A stretch of DNA of 64,000 nucleotides from Flammeovirgaceae bacterium UBA5585 (GCA_002425185.1 DILT01000013.1:496001-560000); one strand, 5' to 3'; counted from the stretch's first letter, positions 24,592 to 33,832 are shown. Notes: generated by a model not told the origin, from the letters alone. Program-made: numbers and translations.

Positions 24592-26259
24592 ATGAAAAGA
24601 AATTCAATCCTATCCATTTTGGCTAGTGTGTTTGTGCTTGCTGCCCTGAGTTTTGCTACAACCTCCTGTAGTGATGATGAATTAGGTGCCGCACCAACAG
24701 TGAGTGTAACCCCATCAACTCTTCAAGATATCCCTGGCGCTTCTGTGTCTTTCGAGGCTGCAGTAACCGCTCCGAATGGCGGGCAATTGCTGGTGTTTTC
24801 CGGCCCCACAATTCCGAGTGTAACACTTAATGGTCAAAGTACTCAAACCGTTACTGTAAACTACACAATCCCTGCAAATGCAGTTATTGGTTCAACTATT
24901 CTTATTGTTGTAACAGCAGTTGATAATGAAAGCTTAAATTCACTCCCTGCTACAGTTACTATTACTGTTGGTGATCCTAAGCCGGTGGTTGTGGTTCAGG
25001 GAAATATTTCGACAGCCAACAACAATTGGGTTGCTACTAATCGCTACTTATTAAAAGGTAAAGTTGTTGTTCCCAATGGTGTTACCCTTACCATTGCACC
25101 AGGTACAATCATTTTTGGTGAAAAGGAAACAGAAGGAACATTAATCGTTAACAGAGGTGGTAAACTTAATGCCGTGGGTACTGCTGTTAATCCGATTGTA
25201 TTTACTTCAAATGCTCCGAAAGGTTTCCGTAACCGTGGCGATTGGGGTGGTGTTGTAATTTTAGGAAGAGACTATAACAGTAACGGTGCCAATGCACTTA
25301 TTGAGGGTTTAGCGGGTGGTGCAGGTTCACAAGATGGTCTTTATGGCCCTGGTGATGGAGCTGCCATTGGAAATGACGACTCAGGAAAATTAAAGTATGC
25401 CCGCATTGAATTTGCTGGTATTGACTTATCGCAGGATAATGAGCTTAACAGCTTAACGATGGGATCCGTTGGCTCAGCCACAGAAATTGATCATATCGTT
25501 GTAAGTTTTGCCAACGATGATGCTTATGAGTGGTTTGGCGGATCAAATGATCACAAATACCTGATTGCCTATTCTACCTTAGATGATGATTTTGATTCGG
25601 ATCGTGGTTATATCGGCCGTGTACAGTATGGTGCTATTATTCGTGAAGCATCCATTGCGGATATTTCAGGCTCAAGAGCTTTTGAGTCATCGAGTAACTC
25701 TACCAACCCTGCGCCTACAGTAGGGGGTGTATCCAGACACTCTAAACCAATTTTTGCAAACATTACAGTATGGGGGCCGCTTCTGTTCAGAGCTGCTGCT
25801 CAGATTGATGGTTTCTATCGCGCAGCGGTTGAAGTAAACTCCTTCAACCAATTTGAACTTTACAATTCTATTATCACAGGTTTCCCCACATCAGCAAACT
25901 TTGCAACGACTGGTTCTACCGTAATCAACAATATTTTTTCTGCTAATGGTGGCGGTCAAACGGCAACTGGTGCTAACGTTCCGGCAAATTTTGCATCAGA
26001 TAACAATTTTGGTGCACCTATTACCGACATTTTCGGTCCATTCCCTTCAGGAAATGTTTATAGCTTCGCCAACTTACCGATTAATCAGGTAGCAGGTAGT
26101 CCAGGTCTTACTGGTGCCCCCGCAATTCCTGCTGCCAGCAACGTGGGTAATTTCTTCACCGCTGAAGCTTTCTACGGTGCTTGGGGTACTACTCCGGGTG
26201 CTGGTTGGAATTTCAACGCAGGTTGGATTAACCTCAACCCGAACAACGAAGATTATTAA
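24592..26259 (+). CDS. Surface lipoprotein with Ig-like and beta-helix regions
   Basis: 555-aa lipoprotein. The signal peptide ends in a lipobox (FATTSC, lipidated Cys about 26). Residues about 35-130 look like an Ig/cadherin-like beta-sandwich with repeated SVTP/VTITV strands. From about 140 to 555 it has the Gly/Asn-rich pattern of a right-handed parallel beta-helix (GVTLTIAPGTIIFGEKE, GDWGGVVILGRD). Such proteins recur next to TonB receptors in Bacteroidota and probably bind or process the substrate at the surface. It has its own promoter and a terminator downstream. Confidence 0.82.
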   Translation: MKRNSILSILASVFVLAALSFATTSCSDDELGAAPTVSVTPSTLQDIPGASVSFEAAVTAPNGGQLLVFSGPTIPSVTLNGQSTQTVTVNYTIPANAVIGSTILIVVTAVDNESLNSLPATVTITVGDPKPVVVVQGNISTANNNWVATNRYLLKGKVVVPNGVTLTIAPGTIIFGEKETEGTLIVNRGGKLNAVGTAVNPIVFTSNAPKGFRNRGDWGGVVILGRDYNSNGANALIEGLAGGAGSQDGLYGPGDGAAIGNDDSGKLKYARIEFAGIDLSQDNELNSLTMGSVGSATEIDHIVVSFANDDAYEWFGGSNDHKYLIAYSTLDDDFDSDRGYIGRVQYGAIIREASIADISGSRAFESSSNSTNPAPTVGGVSRHSKPIFANITVWGPLLFRAAAQIDGFYRAAVEVNSFNQFELYNSIITGFPTSANFATTGSTVINNIFSANGGGQTATGANVPANFASDNNFGAPITDIFGPFPSGNVYSFANLPINQVAGSPGLTGAPAIPAASNVGNFFTAEAFYGAWGTTPGAGWNFNAGWINLNPNNEDY

Positions 26260-26285
26260 TCCATAGCATTGGTTTGATTCAAGAG

Positions 26286-26312
26286 AAGCCCGGATTTTGT
26301 CCGGGCTTTTCT
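26286..26312 (+). terminator. Rho-independent terminator after the beta-helix lipoprotein gene
   Basis: Stem AAGCCCGGA (26286-26294) with TCCGGGCTT (26300-26308), 5-nt loop, followed by a T-rich run. Separates the lipoprotein gene from the next gene. Confidence 0.85.
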
Positions 26313-26349
26313 ACTTTTGACTAAGGGTTTGTTCACTAAGTAATATTTT

Positions 26350-26973
26350 ATGAAGCATACAATTATTCTTCTGGTTGGCATCTCTGCACTTTTGGTCAGT
26401 TGTTCAAAAAGTAAAACAACTGAAGCAGGGAAAATTCTTTCACAAAAGGATTATGATTCACTTTTAATTCAATTGGCCCCTTATGTAGTTAAGAAACCTG
26501 ATGCGATGACCTACGCTGAGCGGTTCGATCGTTCAAGCAGGTCATTCTACAAAAACTACATTGATCTTACCAACGGAAAAATCCGGTATTACTTTAAAAC
26601 TGATTCGGTTGAGTTTTTTACTTACGAGTATCAGGATAAAGCCAGTTTATATGAACATTACCGCACGTTCGGAGGGTATGTGAAGCGAAATCCGGATACG
26701 GGCAAAATAGAATTTCTAAACCTGCTGTATCAAACGCCTCGTTGTGTGCGCGATGAGTTGGAGGCAAAGGGACAAGTATTGTTTAAAGAGATGATAACAT
26801 CAGGAAATGTAGATAAGTATTTCGGCAACAAAGATCTTGTGTACGTTCCCAACGAAGATATTTATTATGATACGCAGCGAAATCGGTGGGACTACACTGA
26901 AAATTCCAAGTGGCGATTTTTAGAGGAGGCACGCGAGTTAGCGGGCCCGGGCAGACTTGATTCCATCAACTAG
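26350..26973 (+). CDS. Hypothetical lipoprotein
   Basis: 207-aa lipoprotein with signal peptide and lipobox LLVSC (Cys about 18). The rest is soluble and charged, with several Tyr/Asp-rich stretches; no known domain. It follows the beta-helix lipoprotein gene but is separated from it by a terminator, so it may have its own promoter. It could be a periplasm-facing helper of the TonB receptor system; this is a guess from position only. Confidence 0.75.
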   Translation: MKHTIILLVGISALLVSCSKSKTTEAGKILSQKDYDSLLIQLAPYVVKKPDAMTYAERFDRSSRSFYKNYIDLTNGKIRYYFKTDSVEFFTYEYQDKASLYEHYRTFGGYVKRNPDTGKIEFLNLLYQTPRCVRDELEAKGQVLFKEMITSGNVDKYFGNKDLVYVPNEDIYYDTQRNRWDYTENSKWRFLEEARELAGPGRLDSIN

Positions 26974-26978
26974 TTAAA

Positions 26979-27677
26979 TCAATTCACTTTCTTTTGTTTC
27001 TCTTTATGCATCTCCACCACGCGCTTGATTTGTTCGGTGGCAATAGCTACAGAGTCCTGACTCTTTTTGTTCTTTTCAATTAGCGTAAGCAGACTTAAAT
27101 TTTCAAGCTTGTTTGCTTCTACCGACTTCTCCAGTTGGATTCTTTCCTTTTCATTGTTCTCCAACCTAAGCGTTAAATTTTTATTTTCATTGAGCAAGCG
27201 TTGTTGCTGACGCTCTACGGCCTGAAGCGCCTTGGTTGATTCATCAACTTGTACCTGAATTTTATCGCGGTAATATTTTATACCAAAATCATAGATGATC
27301 CGTTCGAGCTCTTTGTTCACTTTTTCTGCCTCATCGGTAGTTGACCATTCGGCCGGCTTTAAACCAATCCACGCTACAGCGGTAGTAGTACGCTCTTTGG
27401 TGGTAGCATAAATGGGGTTCTTGTAAGAGGTTCCGCCAATAACCGTTTCGGTTAAGGTTATGGGGTTAGCGCCAAGCTTCAGTTTAGCAAACGATTTTAA
27501 ATACTTGTTAAACGAAGTGGCAACGTCATCCAGCTTACCTTCCAGCTCAACACTGTAGCCATCAACATTTTCGCCTTTTACGCGGTGCGATTCTTTCTCT
27601 ACTTTTACCGATTGGGCCGTTGCAGTCGCGCTAAGGCCTATGAAAAAAATAAGGGCAAACTTTTTACGGGCTTCCAT
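26979..27677 (-). CDS. Exported coiled-coil protein
   Basis: 232-aa secreted protein with a signal peptide (MEARKKFALIFFIGLSATATAQ). Residues about 25-130 form a mixed alpha/beta domain; residues about 145-230 are a long coiled coil rich in Glu, Gln, Lys and Asn (AVERQQQRLLNENKNLTLRLENNEKERIQLEKSV). No catalytic motif is seen. It is convergent with the preceding lipoprotein gene, 5 bp apart. Function unknown. Confidence 0.75.
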   Translation of the reverse strand: MEARKKFALIFFIGLSATATAQSVKVEKESHRVKGENVDGYSVELEGKLDDVATSFNKYLKSFAKLKLGANPITLTETVIGGTSYKNPIYATTKERTTTAVAWIGLKPAEWSTTDEAEKVNKELERIIYDFGIKYYRDKIQVQVDESTKALQAVERQQQRLLNENKNLTLRLENNEKERIQLEKSVEANKLENLSLLTLIEKNKKSQDSVAIATEQIKRVVEMHKEKQKKVN

Positions 27678-27742
27678 GTTGTTATGGTTAGTGATGTAAA
27701 ACTAAAACAATGATAAACATACCAATAACTTGATTTATAGTC

Positions 27743-27799
27743 ATCGCGGGCCTGCCTGCACGTAGCCGCTTCGGCAAAGGCAGGCATTTGACCCGCGAT
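27743..27799. repeat. REP-like intergenic inverted repeat
   Basis: Nested palindrome: outer arms ATCGCGGG (27743-27750) and CCCGCGAT (27792-27799), middle arms TGCCTG (27753-27758) and CAGGCA (27781-27786), inner arms GCCG (27765-27768) and CGGC (27772-27775). It is GC-rich in an AT-rich spacer, between divergent genes, and resembles dispersed extragenic elements of Cytophagales. Confidence 0.65.
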
Positions 27800-27816
27800 C
27801 CCAAACCATCAATGAG

Positions 27817-27838
27817 ATGCCGGCTCGCAGGCCGGCAT
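27817..27838. repeat. Second REP-like hairpin
   Basis: Perfect 8-bp stem ATGCCGGC (27817-27824) and GCCGGCAT (27831-27838) with a 6-nt loop. It lies 17 bp after the first REP-like repeat and just before the oxidoreductase gene, too close to the start to be a terminator for it. Confidence 0.6.
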
Positions 27839-27886
27839 GACATTTAGGTATGTTTGCGGATCATCAACAAAACTAATGCTACAAAA

Positions 27887-28798
27887 TTGATTCCAAAAAG
27901 AATACTCATAACCGGAGCCTCCGGACTAGTCGGTGCAGAACTTACAGCCAACCTGATTACAGTAGGTTACCAGGTTGTTCATTTGGGGCGAACGAAACGC
28001 ATGGGCAAGGTGCCTTCCTTTACCTGGGATGTAGATAAAGGATATATTGAGGAGGGGGCACTTCAAGCAATAGATACTATTATCCATTTGGCTGGTGCGG
28101 GTATTGCTGATAAACCGTGGACGGTCAGGCGAAAGCAGGAGATAGTGGATAGCCGCACCAAATCAACCGCGTTGCTTTATCAATACCTGAAGAACAACGC
28201 ACACCAGGTAAAGTCATTTATATCGGCCAGTGCCATCGGGTACTATGGCTTTGGCGGAAGCGATGAGGTGTTTACCGAAGAGAGTAAGCCAGGATCAGAT
28301 TTTTTAGCTGAAGTAGTTAAAGCCTGGGAACATGAAGTGGATAAAATTCAGGAACTCAACATTCGTACAGTAAAAATCAGAATTGGAATTGTACTGAGCG
28401 ATAAAGGAGGTGCCTTAAAAGAAATAGCAAAGCCTGTTGGTTGGGGTGTTGGCGCACCACTGGGTAACGGCAAGCAGCCGATGAGCTGGATTCACATAGA
28501 TGATTTGTGTATGATGTTTCGGTATGCCGTTGAGAATGAAAACCTGATCGGTGCATACAACGGTGTTGCCCCGCAATGGTCATCAAATCGCGAAGTAACA
28601 AAAGCCATCGCCAAAGCATTGCATCGTCCCCTGCTCCTTCCTCCAGTTCCTTCTTTTGTTATGAAACTAATGTTGGGTGAAATGGCAAATTTAGTTCTGT
28701 TGGGGAGTAAGGTGTCATCAGAAAAAATTCAACAGACTGGATTCAAATTTCAATTTGAAGATTTAACAACTGCCATTGAATCGTTTTACAGGAAATAG
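27887..28798 (+). CDS. TIGR01777-family NAD(P)-dependent epimerase/oxidoreductase
   Basis: 303-aa extended short-chain dehydrogenase. It shows a Rossmann-fold nucleotide motif ILITGASGLVGAEL, the SASAIGYYG active-site region (Ser and Tyr) and a family-typical DDLCMMFRYAVEN and GAYNGVAP. E. coli YfcH is a member; substrate unknown, sometimes linked to cell division. No ATG is available in frame: the TTG at 27887 puts the nucleotide motif near the N-terminus as usual; another TTG at 27854 is possible. Confidence 0.85.
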   Translation: MIPKRILITGASGLVGAELTANLITVGYQVVHLGRTKRMGKVPSFTWDVDKGYIEEGALQAIDTIIHLAGAGIADKPWTVRRKQEIVDSRTKSTALLYQYLKNNAHQVKSFISASAIGYYGFGGSDEVFTEESKPGSDFLAEVVKAWEHEVDKIQELNIRTVKIRIGIVLSDKGGALKEIAKPVGWGVGAPLGNGKQPMSWIHIDDLCMMFRYAVENENLIGAYNGVAPQWSSNREVTKAIAKALHRPLLLPPVPSFVMKLMLGEMANLVLLGSKVSSEKIQQTGFKFQFEDLTTAIESFYRK

Positions 28799-28843
28799 TT
28801 AGGAAGTGACTACTAGAAATCAATCGCAAAAATCATTTCCTCT

Positions 28844-28932
28844 TGTCAGCCTGAGCTTGTCGAAGGCTAATTCCAGGCTTAAAAGCCGGTTTCGACAGCC
28901 TGCCTAACCGGTAGGCAGGGCTCAGCCTGACA
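28844..28932. repeat. Large REP-like foldback repeat with CAAGCTCAGGCTGACA-type ends
   Basis: Outer arms TGTCAGCCTGAGC (28844-28856) and GCTCAGCCTGACA (28920-28932) pair with one mismatch. Inside, TGTCGAA (28858-28864) pairs with TTCGACA (28891-28897), and CTGCCTA (28900-28906) pairs with TAGGCAG (28912-28918). It lies between two convergent genes and may end transcription from both sides. The end sequence recurs in many bacterial genomes as an extragenic repeat. Confidence 0.7.
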
Positions 28933-28956
28933 TCAAAAGTATTTTTGAGATGCTTT

Positions 28957-29985
28957 CTAGTATTTCTTTCTATTGGCAAACGCCACCAGCGAAAGCATAA
29001 CGGGCACTTCTACCAAAACACCAACCACCGTTACCAGGGCAGCCGGTGATTGTAAACCAAACAATGAAATGGCAACCGCTACAGACAGTTCAAAGAAGTT
29101 GCTGGCGCCAATCATGGCTGCAGGTGCGCACACGGCATAATTCAGATTTAACTTCTTTCCACCATACCAGGCGATAAAGAAAATAAAGTAGGTTTGGATA
29201 ACTAAAGGTATTGCAGCCAATAAGATAATCAGTGGATTGTTGAGAATGTTTTGCCCCTGAAAAGCGAACAGAAAAATCAGTGTAACAAGTAAGGCAATAA
29301 TACTTATCGGTTTGAGTTTGGGAAGGAATTCCTTTTTAAACCACTCCTCTCCTTTTGAATTCACTAAAATTCGTTGTGTGATCACTCCGGCCACAAGAGG
29401 AATCACCACAAAGATCACCACACTTGCAACTAAAGTCTCGTAAGGGATTACCACATCGGTAATCCCCAGCAACAACCCGACAATTGGTACAAAAGCTACA
29501 AGAATAATCAGGTCATTCACCGAAACCTGTACGAGCGTGTAATTCGGATCACCGTCCGATAAGTATGACCACACAAACACCATAGCCGTGCAAGGTGCTG
29601 CGCCCAATAGTATAGCCCCAGCAATGTATTCGCCTGCTAATGAAGGATCAATCCATGCCGAATAGAGCTTGGTAAAGAATATCCAGGCAAAGAACGCCAT
29701 CGTAAACGGTTTGATCAGCCAGTTGATCACGACTGTCCAAACTATACCACGGGGCTTTTCACTAACCTTTTTGATACTGGTAAAATCAATCTGGAGCATC
29801 ATCGGGTAAATCATAAGCCAGATGAGTACAGCAACGGGAATGTTTACGTTGGCAATCTCCAGACTGTTTATTACTTCAATCGACCCTCCGGCAAAGTGGC
29901 CGATGACTATGCCAGCAGCAATACATATAGCTACCCAAACAGAAAGATACCGGTCAAATAAGCTAATGGGTTTCTTTAAAGCCAT
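28957..29985 (-). CDS. ACR3-family arsenite efflux transporter
   Basis: 342-aa inner-membrane protein with about ten transmembrane helices, of the ACR3/bile-acid-transporter superfamily: LIWLMIYPMMLQIDF, AAPCTAMVFVWSYLSDG (with the conserved Cys in the ACR3 helix) and PAAMIGASNFFELSVAVAI are family signatures. It exports arsenite or antimonite. The ATG at 29985 is chosen; a start at 30021 would run into the operator. No arsR, arsC or arsenical permease partner lies in the window. Upstream (30020-30037) is a perfect ArsR-like palindrome. Confidence 0.92.
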   Translation of the reverse strand: MALKKPISLFDRYLSVWVAICIAAGIVIGHFAGGSIEVINSLEIANVNIPVAVLIWLMIYPMMLQIDFTSIKKVSEKPRGIVWTVVINWLIKPFTMAFFAWIFFTKLYSAWIDPSLAGEYIAGAILLGAAPCTAMVFVWSYLSDGDPNYTLVQVSVNDLIILVAFVPIVGLLLGITDVVIPYETLVASVVIFVVIPLVAGVITQRILVNSKGEEWFKKEFLPKLKPISIIALLVTLIFLFAFQGQNILNNPLIILLAAIPLVIQTYFIFFIAWYGGKKLNLNYAVCAPAAMIGASNFFELSVAVAISLFGLQSPAALVTVVGVLVEVPVMLSLVAFANRKKY

Positions 29986-30019
29986 AATGAATAGTTGATT
30001 GCAAGTAAGCGAATCTATC

Positions 30020-30037
30020 AATCGTAATATTACGATT
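30020..30037. promoter_or_regulatory. ArsR-type operator in front of the ACR3 gene
   Basis: Perfect 18-bp palindrome AATCGTAATATTACGATT, 35 bp before the ACR3 start codon. Length and A/T-rich centre suit a dimeric winged-helix ArsR repressor. A near copy exists at 21485-21504. Confidence 0.7.
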
Positions 30038-30193
30038 AAAATACTGTATTAGGCACAGAATTTTCTCAGAAAGGATATATGATTTATGTCATGGTTTAAA
30101 AAACGGATATACGTATGCAAAGTGAATAGGATTTGTAAAACCATCATTTTAAGCAGATACTCGTATATTTCGGATAAAACAGAATTGTTTTAG

Positions 30194-30955
30194 ATGAATT
30201 CAAAACGAAAAACAAAAGCCAAAGCCGATCCGGAGTTGATTCAACAGGCTATTGAAGAGGAACACCGCATTCGCAAAGCCTTTAAAGATAAAGACTGGGC
30301 AGAGATAAAGGGCGCCAACAGTTGGATGATCTTTAAGGTGATGAGTGAGTTTGTGGAGGGCATGGAGAAACTGGCCAAGATCGGACCGTGTGTGACCATT
30401 TTTGGATCGGCTCGTACCAAGCCTGCCAACAATTACTACAAAATGGCAGAGGAAATTGCGTATAAACTGGTACAACATGGCTATGGGGTAATTACCGGTG
30501 GCGGGCCGGGTATTATGGAGGCCGGTAATAAGGGTGCACACCGGGCAGGCGGTAAGTCGGTAGGGTTGAACATTTTTTTGCCGTTTGAGCAGAAGGGAAA
30601 TGTTTACATCGATCCGGATAAACTCATCACATTCGATTACTTCTTTGTACGCAAGGTGATGTTTGTAAAATATTCGCAAGGCTTTATTGTAATGCCGGGT
30701 GGTTTCGGAACGTTGGATGAATTAACGGAAGCGTTAACGCTCATTCAAACAAAAAAAATCGGCCGATTTCCGATTGTGATGGTAGGTAAAAAATTCTGGC
30801 AGGGTTGGCTGAAGTGGGTGAAAGATGTATTGATTGCAGAGGGCATGATCAGTCCAGAAGATCTGGATTTATTCAGCCTGGTAGATACTCCGGAAGATGC
30901 TGTTAAGGCGATTGATGATTTCTATTCCAAGTATTTATTGTCCCCGAATTTTTAA
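30194..30955 (+). CDS. LOG-family protein (TIGR00730 Rossmann fold)
   Basis: 253-aa protein of the LOG/lysine-decarboxylase-like family. It shows the nucleotide-binding GGGPGIMEAGNKGA and the diagnostic PGGFGTLDELTEALTLIQ, which together form the phosphoribohydrolase active site. Family members cleave nucleoside 5'-monophosphates to base and ribose phosphate (cytokinin-activating in some species). An N-terminal extension of about 60 residues is charged. ATG at 30194 follows the divergent ACR3 gene region. Confidence 0.9.
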   Translation: MNSKRKTKAKADPELIQQAIEEEHRIRKAFKDKDWAEIKGANSWMIFKVMSEFVEGMEKLAKIGPCVTIFGSARTKPANNYYKMAEEIAYKLVQHGYGVITGGGPGIMEAGNKGAHRAGGKSVGLNIFLPFEQKGNVYIDPDKLITFDYFFVRKVMFVKYSQGFIVMPGGFGTLDELTEALTLIQTKKIGRFPIVMVGKKFWQGWLKWVKDVLIAEGMISPEDLDLFSLVDTPEDAVKAIDDFYSKYLLSPNF

Positions 30956-30990
30956 TCTTTTATCATTCGGTGCCCTCTGTGGTTAAAAAT

Positions 30991-31956
30991 ATGTTGGAAA
31001 AAAACTTTCCTTTAATTATTTCCCTGCTTGCGCTCGCGATAGCGATTGGGTATGTACGGTTTTCAAACGAGCGCGTAAAAAAATTAATAGCTGAAAATGA
31101 GCAAGCACAGAAAATGCAGGATGGCACGCTGGCTCCTGCCGACTGGGATGGCGCAGCACCACCATTCCCCGCTATTTCCTACGATCTGCCGAAGAACCTG
31201 AATTTTGCCGGAGAGCCGGTGCCCATTGACATACCGGATGTGCTGGAGCGATTGGATCGTGAGTTACAGATTAATATTTATTTGCACAGCAGCACCATCT
31301 TTCTGATTAAGCGTGCCAACCGTTGGCTACCCCAAATGCAGGCAATCTTGCGCAAGCACAACATCCCGGATGATTTTAAATATTTACCCCTGATTGAATC
31401 GGGATTGTTAAATGACATTTCACCTAAAGATGCCGTGGGGTACTGGCAGATTTTAAAAACCTCAGGCCGTGAACTGGGCCTTGAAATTGAAAAGGAAGTT
31501 GATGAACGGTATGATCCGCTTAAGGCAACAGAAGCCGCCTGTAAGTATTTAAATAACGCGTATAAAAAATTTGGCAACTGGACACTGGTGGCCGCATCCT
31601 ACAACCGTGGTATTGCCGGTGTTGGTCGTGCATTGGAGAACCAGCAGGTAGATAATTTTTACGACCTGCACCTGGTGGATGAAACTTCGCGCTATGTGTT
31701 TCGCATTATCGCCATTAAGGAAATTATTGAAAACCCCACCAGGTATGGGTTTAATGTGAACCCGAAACATTTGTATCAACAGGAACAACTCCGTTATGTT
31801 GAAATAACAGAGACTATTCCTGATCTGATTAAATTCTCCAAACAACAAGGCGTGAATTACAAATTATTGAAACGTCACAACCCATGGTTGCGCGATGACC
31901 GGCTAACAGTAAAGCGTGGTAAGGTTTACCAGATTGCGCTTCCGGATAATAAATGA
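30991..31956 (+). CDS. Lytic transglycosylase (SLT/GH23-type)
   Basis: 321-aa envelope enzyme that cleaves peptidoglycan. An N-terminal membrane anchor (LIISLLALAIAIGYV) is followed by the SLT domain: LPLIESGL with the catalytic Glu, then DAVGYWQILKTSGRELGL and ASYNRGIAGVGRAL. The C-terminal 60 residues resemble the linker before LysM repeats in MltD-like proteins, but only a weak LysM-like end is present. ATG at 30991 is preferred over GTG at 30970. Followed 7 bp later by the creatininase gene. Confidence 0.9.
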   Translation: MLEKNFPLIISLLALAIAIGYVRFSNERVKKLIAENEQAQKMQDGTLAPADWDGAAPPFPAISYDLPKNLNFAGEPVPIDIPDVLERLDRELQINIYLHSSTIFLIKRANRWLPQMQAILRKHNIPDDFKYLPLIESGLLNDISPKDAVGYWQILKTSGRELGLEIEKEVDERYDPLKATEAACKYLNNAYKKFGNWTLVAASYNRGIAGVGRALENQQVDNFYDLHLVDETSRYVFRIIAIKEIIENPTRYGFNVNPKHLYQQEQLRYVEITETIPDLIKFSKQQGVNYKLLKRHNPWLRDDRLTVKRGKVYQIALPDNK

Positions 31957-31963
31957 AATTTCT

Positions 31964-32725
31964 ATGCGTCCGTACATCCTGGCCGAATCGAACTGGAAAT
32001 ACATTAAGGATGCTTCTTTTGAAGTAGCGGTGCTGCCGTGGGGAGCCTGTGAAGCACACAACTATCATTTGCCTTATGCAACCGACATCATTGAATCCGA
32101 ACACATAGCGGCAGAGGCTGCACGATTGGCTTGGGAACAAGGTGCAAAAGTGATTGTGTTACCGGCAATTGCGTTTGGCGTAAATACCGGTCAGTTTGAT
32201 GTGAAGCTGGATATCAATATGAATCCGTCAACACAGCTTGTTGTATTGCGTGATGTAATAGATGTGCTTAACCGGCAAGGCATTCATAAACTCATTATCC
32301 TGAACAGCCATGGCGGAAATGATTTCAAGCCGATGATTCGAGAACTCGGGCTGGCGTTTCCGAACATGTTTTTGACAATGTGCAACTGGTTTCAGGCGCT
32401 TGATCAAACTCAATTTTTTGAGAATAGAGATGATCATGCCGGTGAAATGGAAACCAGCCTGATGCTGTATTTGCGCCCTGATTTGGTATTACCCCTTGTT
32501 GAAGCCGCTGACGGTGCAGCGAAGAAGTTCAGGTTTACGGCTATGCGTGAGGGCTGGGCATGGGCCGAACGCAAGTGGACGCAGGTTACTGCATCAACCG
32601 GGGTGGGTGATCCGCGCAAAGCATCAAGGGAAAAGGGTGAACGTTTCTTTAAAGCTGTAACAGAAAAAGTTTCACAGTTTATTACTGAAGTAGAGGAAAC
32701 AAAGCCAGGAGATTTTTATGTCTAA
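31964..32725 (+). CDS. Creatininase-family amidohydrolase
   Basis: 253-aa metal-dependent amidase of the creatininase superfamily. Metal- and active-site motifs are visible: LPWGACEAHNYHLPYATDIIESE, NSHGGNDF and DDHAGEMETS. Family members hydrolyse creatinine, mycofactocin precursors or pyrimidine/pterin-related rings; the substrate here is open. ATG at 31964 is chosen because the upstream GTG at 31916 would overlap the transglycosylase gene. Convergent with the D-threonine-aldolase-like gene 3 bp away. Confidence 0.9.
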   Translation: MRPYILAESNWKYIKDASFEVAVLPWGACEAHNYHLPYATDIIESEHIAAEAARLAWEQGAKVIVLPAIAFGVNTGQFDVKLDINMNPSTQLVVLRDVIDVLNRQGIHKLIILNSHGGNDFKPMIRELGLAFPNMFLTMCNWFQALDQTQFFENRDDHAGEMETSLMLYLRPDLVLPLVEAADGAAKKFRFTAMREGWAWAERKWTQVTASTGVGDPRKASREKGERFFKAVTEKVSQFITEVEETKPGDFYV

Positions 32726-32728
32726 TCT

Positions 32729-33832
32729 TTACCGCATCATGGAAATTGCTTCTCCATTCAATAGTCTGTAGCCCTTCATCACATCAGCCGTCAGGCACGA
32801 GTGTACAGGCAACACACCCAACCAATCGCCAACCTTAATGTTTTTGACTTGATTCTTATCTGCTTGGATGATTCCATGTTCCTGTGAAAGCGATTTGATA
32901 TACATGCCTGTATCTTCGGTGCTCCAACCACCGTTCGTTAATCGCACCACTTTTCCAAAGGACGTAGCGCCACCTGGCAGAACAAGATTATCTTTTGAAA
33001 AATGAACCGCCCCTCCATGAACAACGATTTCATTTCGTTCAGGATACGTAGCCACTACCGGGCAGGCCAAGGCTACGGCAAGTTGTTCCAGTGTGCATGA
33101 GCCAATGGCAACCTGCGTGAAATCGTAAAAAACAAAATTTCCCGGCCTAATCTCATCAACCCCGTTAAATGTTTCAGCCACACTGCAAGTTGGTGTATCG
33201 CCAAGCGAAAAAATTAAATCTGGATATTCTGTTGAATATTTTTGTTTGAGTGTTTTCGAAATAGTCAACGTATGTTGACAAATGTTGTGAATCGCATTTT
33301 TATCATTACGGATTTTATAGCTGTGGCCATCGTGGGTCAAAAATCCACTGAATGATAGGTGTGGGTAAGCGTTTATCCGATTCAGAATGGCATCAAGTAA
33401 AGGAAAGTCTTCGGGTACAATGCCTGTACGATGATACCCGGTATCTATTTCAATAAACAAATTGACCGGATATTGAATTTCTTTTCCAAGCTGATCAACC
33501 GCTTCCGATGAAACGACCAACAAGTTCAGTATGAGCTTTTCAGCCAATCGGTTAATGCGAACTTTTTCATGAATGTTTACCGGGAAGGCCACCGTAATAT
33601 CTTTCCAGCCATCGTTGGCAAAGTATTCGGCCATTTTCACGGAAGACACCGTAATTTTATCAACACCAAAGCTCCGAAACCAGCGCCCCACTTCATGCGA
33701 CTGATGGGTTTTAAAGTGTGGCCGGAAACCCACATTATTCTTTCGCGCTTTCTCGGCCATCATGGAAATGTTCGACAAGCATTTTTGCTTATCGAGTAAG
33801 AAAGTTGGCTCCGAAATATTTTGCAGAATCAT
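32729..33832 (-). CDS. D-threonine-aldolase/D-serine-dehydratase-like PLP enzyme
   Basis: 367-aa fold-type III PLP enzyme with an alanine-racemase-like N-terminal barrel. The PLP-binding lysine is in RPHFKTHQ (about residue 41); the C-terminal domain holds the metal-binding HGGAVHFSK and VLPVHSCLTADV. These fit the D-TA/DSD1 group, which cleaves D-threonine or dehydrates D-serine using a divalent metal. Its start overlaps the stop of the small membrane-protein gene by 4 bp. Confidence 0.88.
   Translation of the reverse strand: MILQNISEPTFLLDKQKCLSNISMMAEKARKNNVGFRPHFKTHQSHEVGRWFRSFGVDKITVSSVKMAEYFANDGWKDITVAFPVNIHEKVRINRLAEKLILNLLVVSSEAVDQLGKEIQYPVNLFIEIDTGYHRTGIVPEDFPLLDAILNRINAYPHLSFSGFLTHDGHSYKIRNDKNAIHNICQHTLTISKTLKQKYSTEYPDLIFSLGDTPTCSVAETFNGVDEIRPGNFVFYDFTQVAIGSCTLEQLAVALACPVVATYPERNEIVVHGGAVHFSKDNLVLPGGATSFGKVVRLTNGGWSTEDTGMYIKSLSQEHGIIQADKNQVKNIKVGDWLGVLPVHSCLTADVMKGYRLLNGEAISMMR

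Noticed and set aside
30200..30679. 159-aa - strand ORF
   Set aside because: Mirror frame of the LOG-family gene; no recognisable domain.
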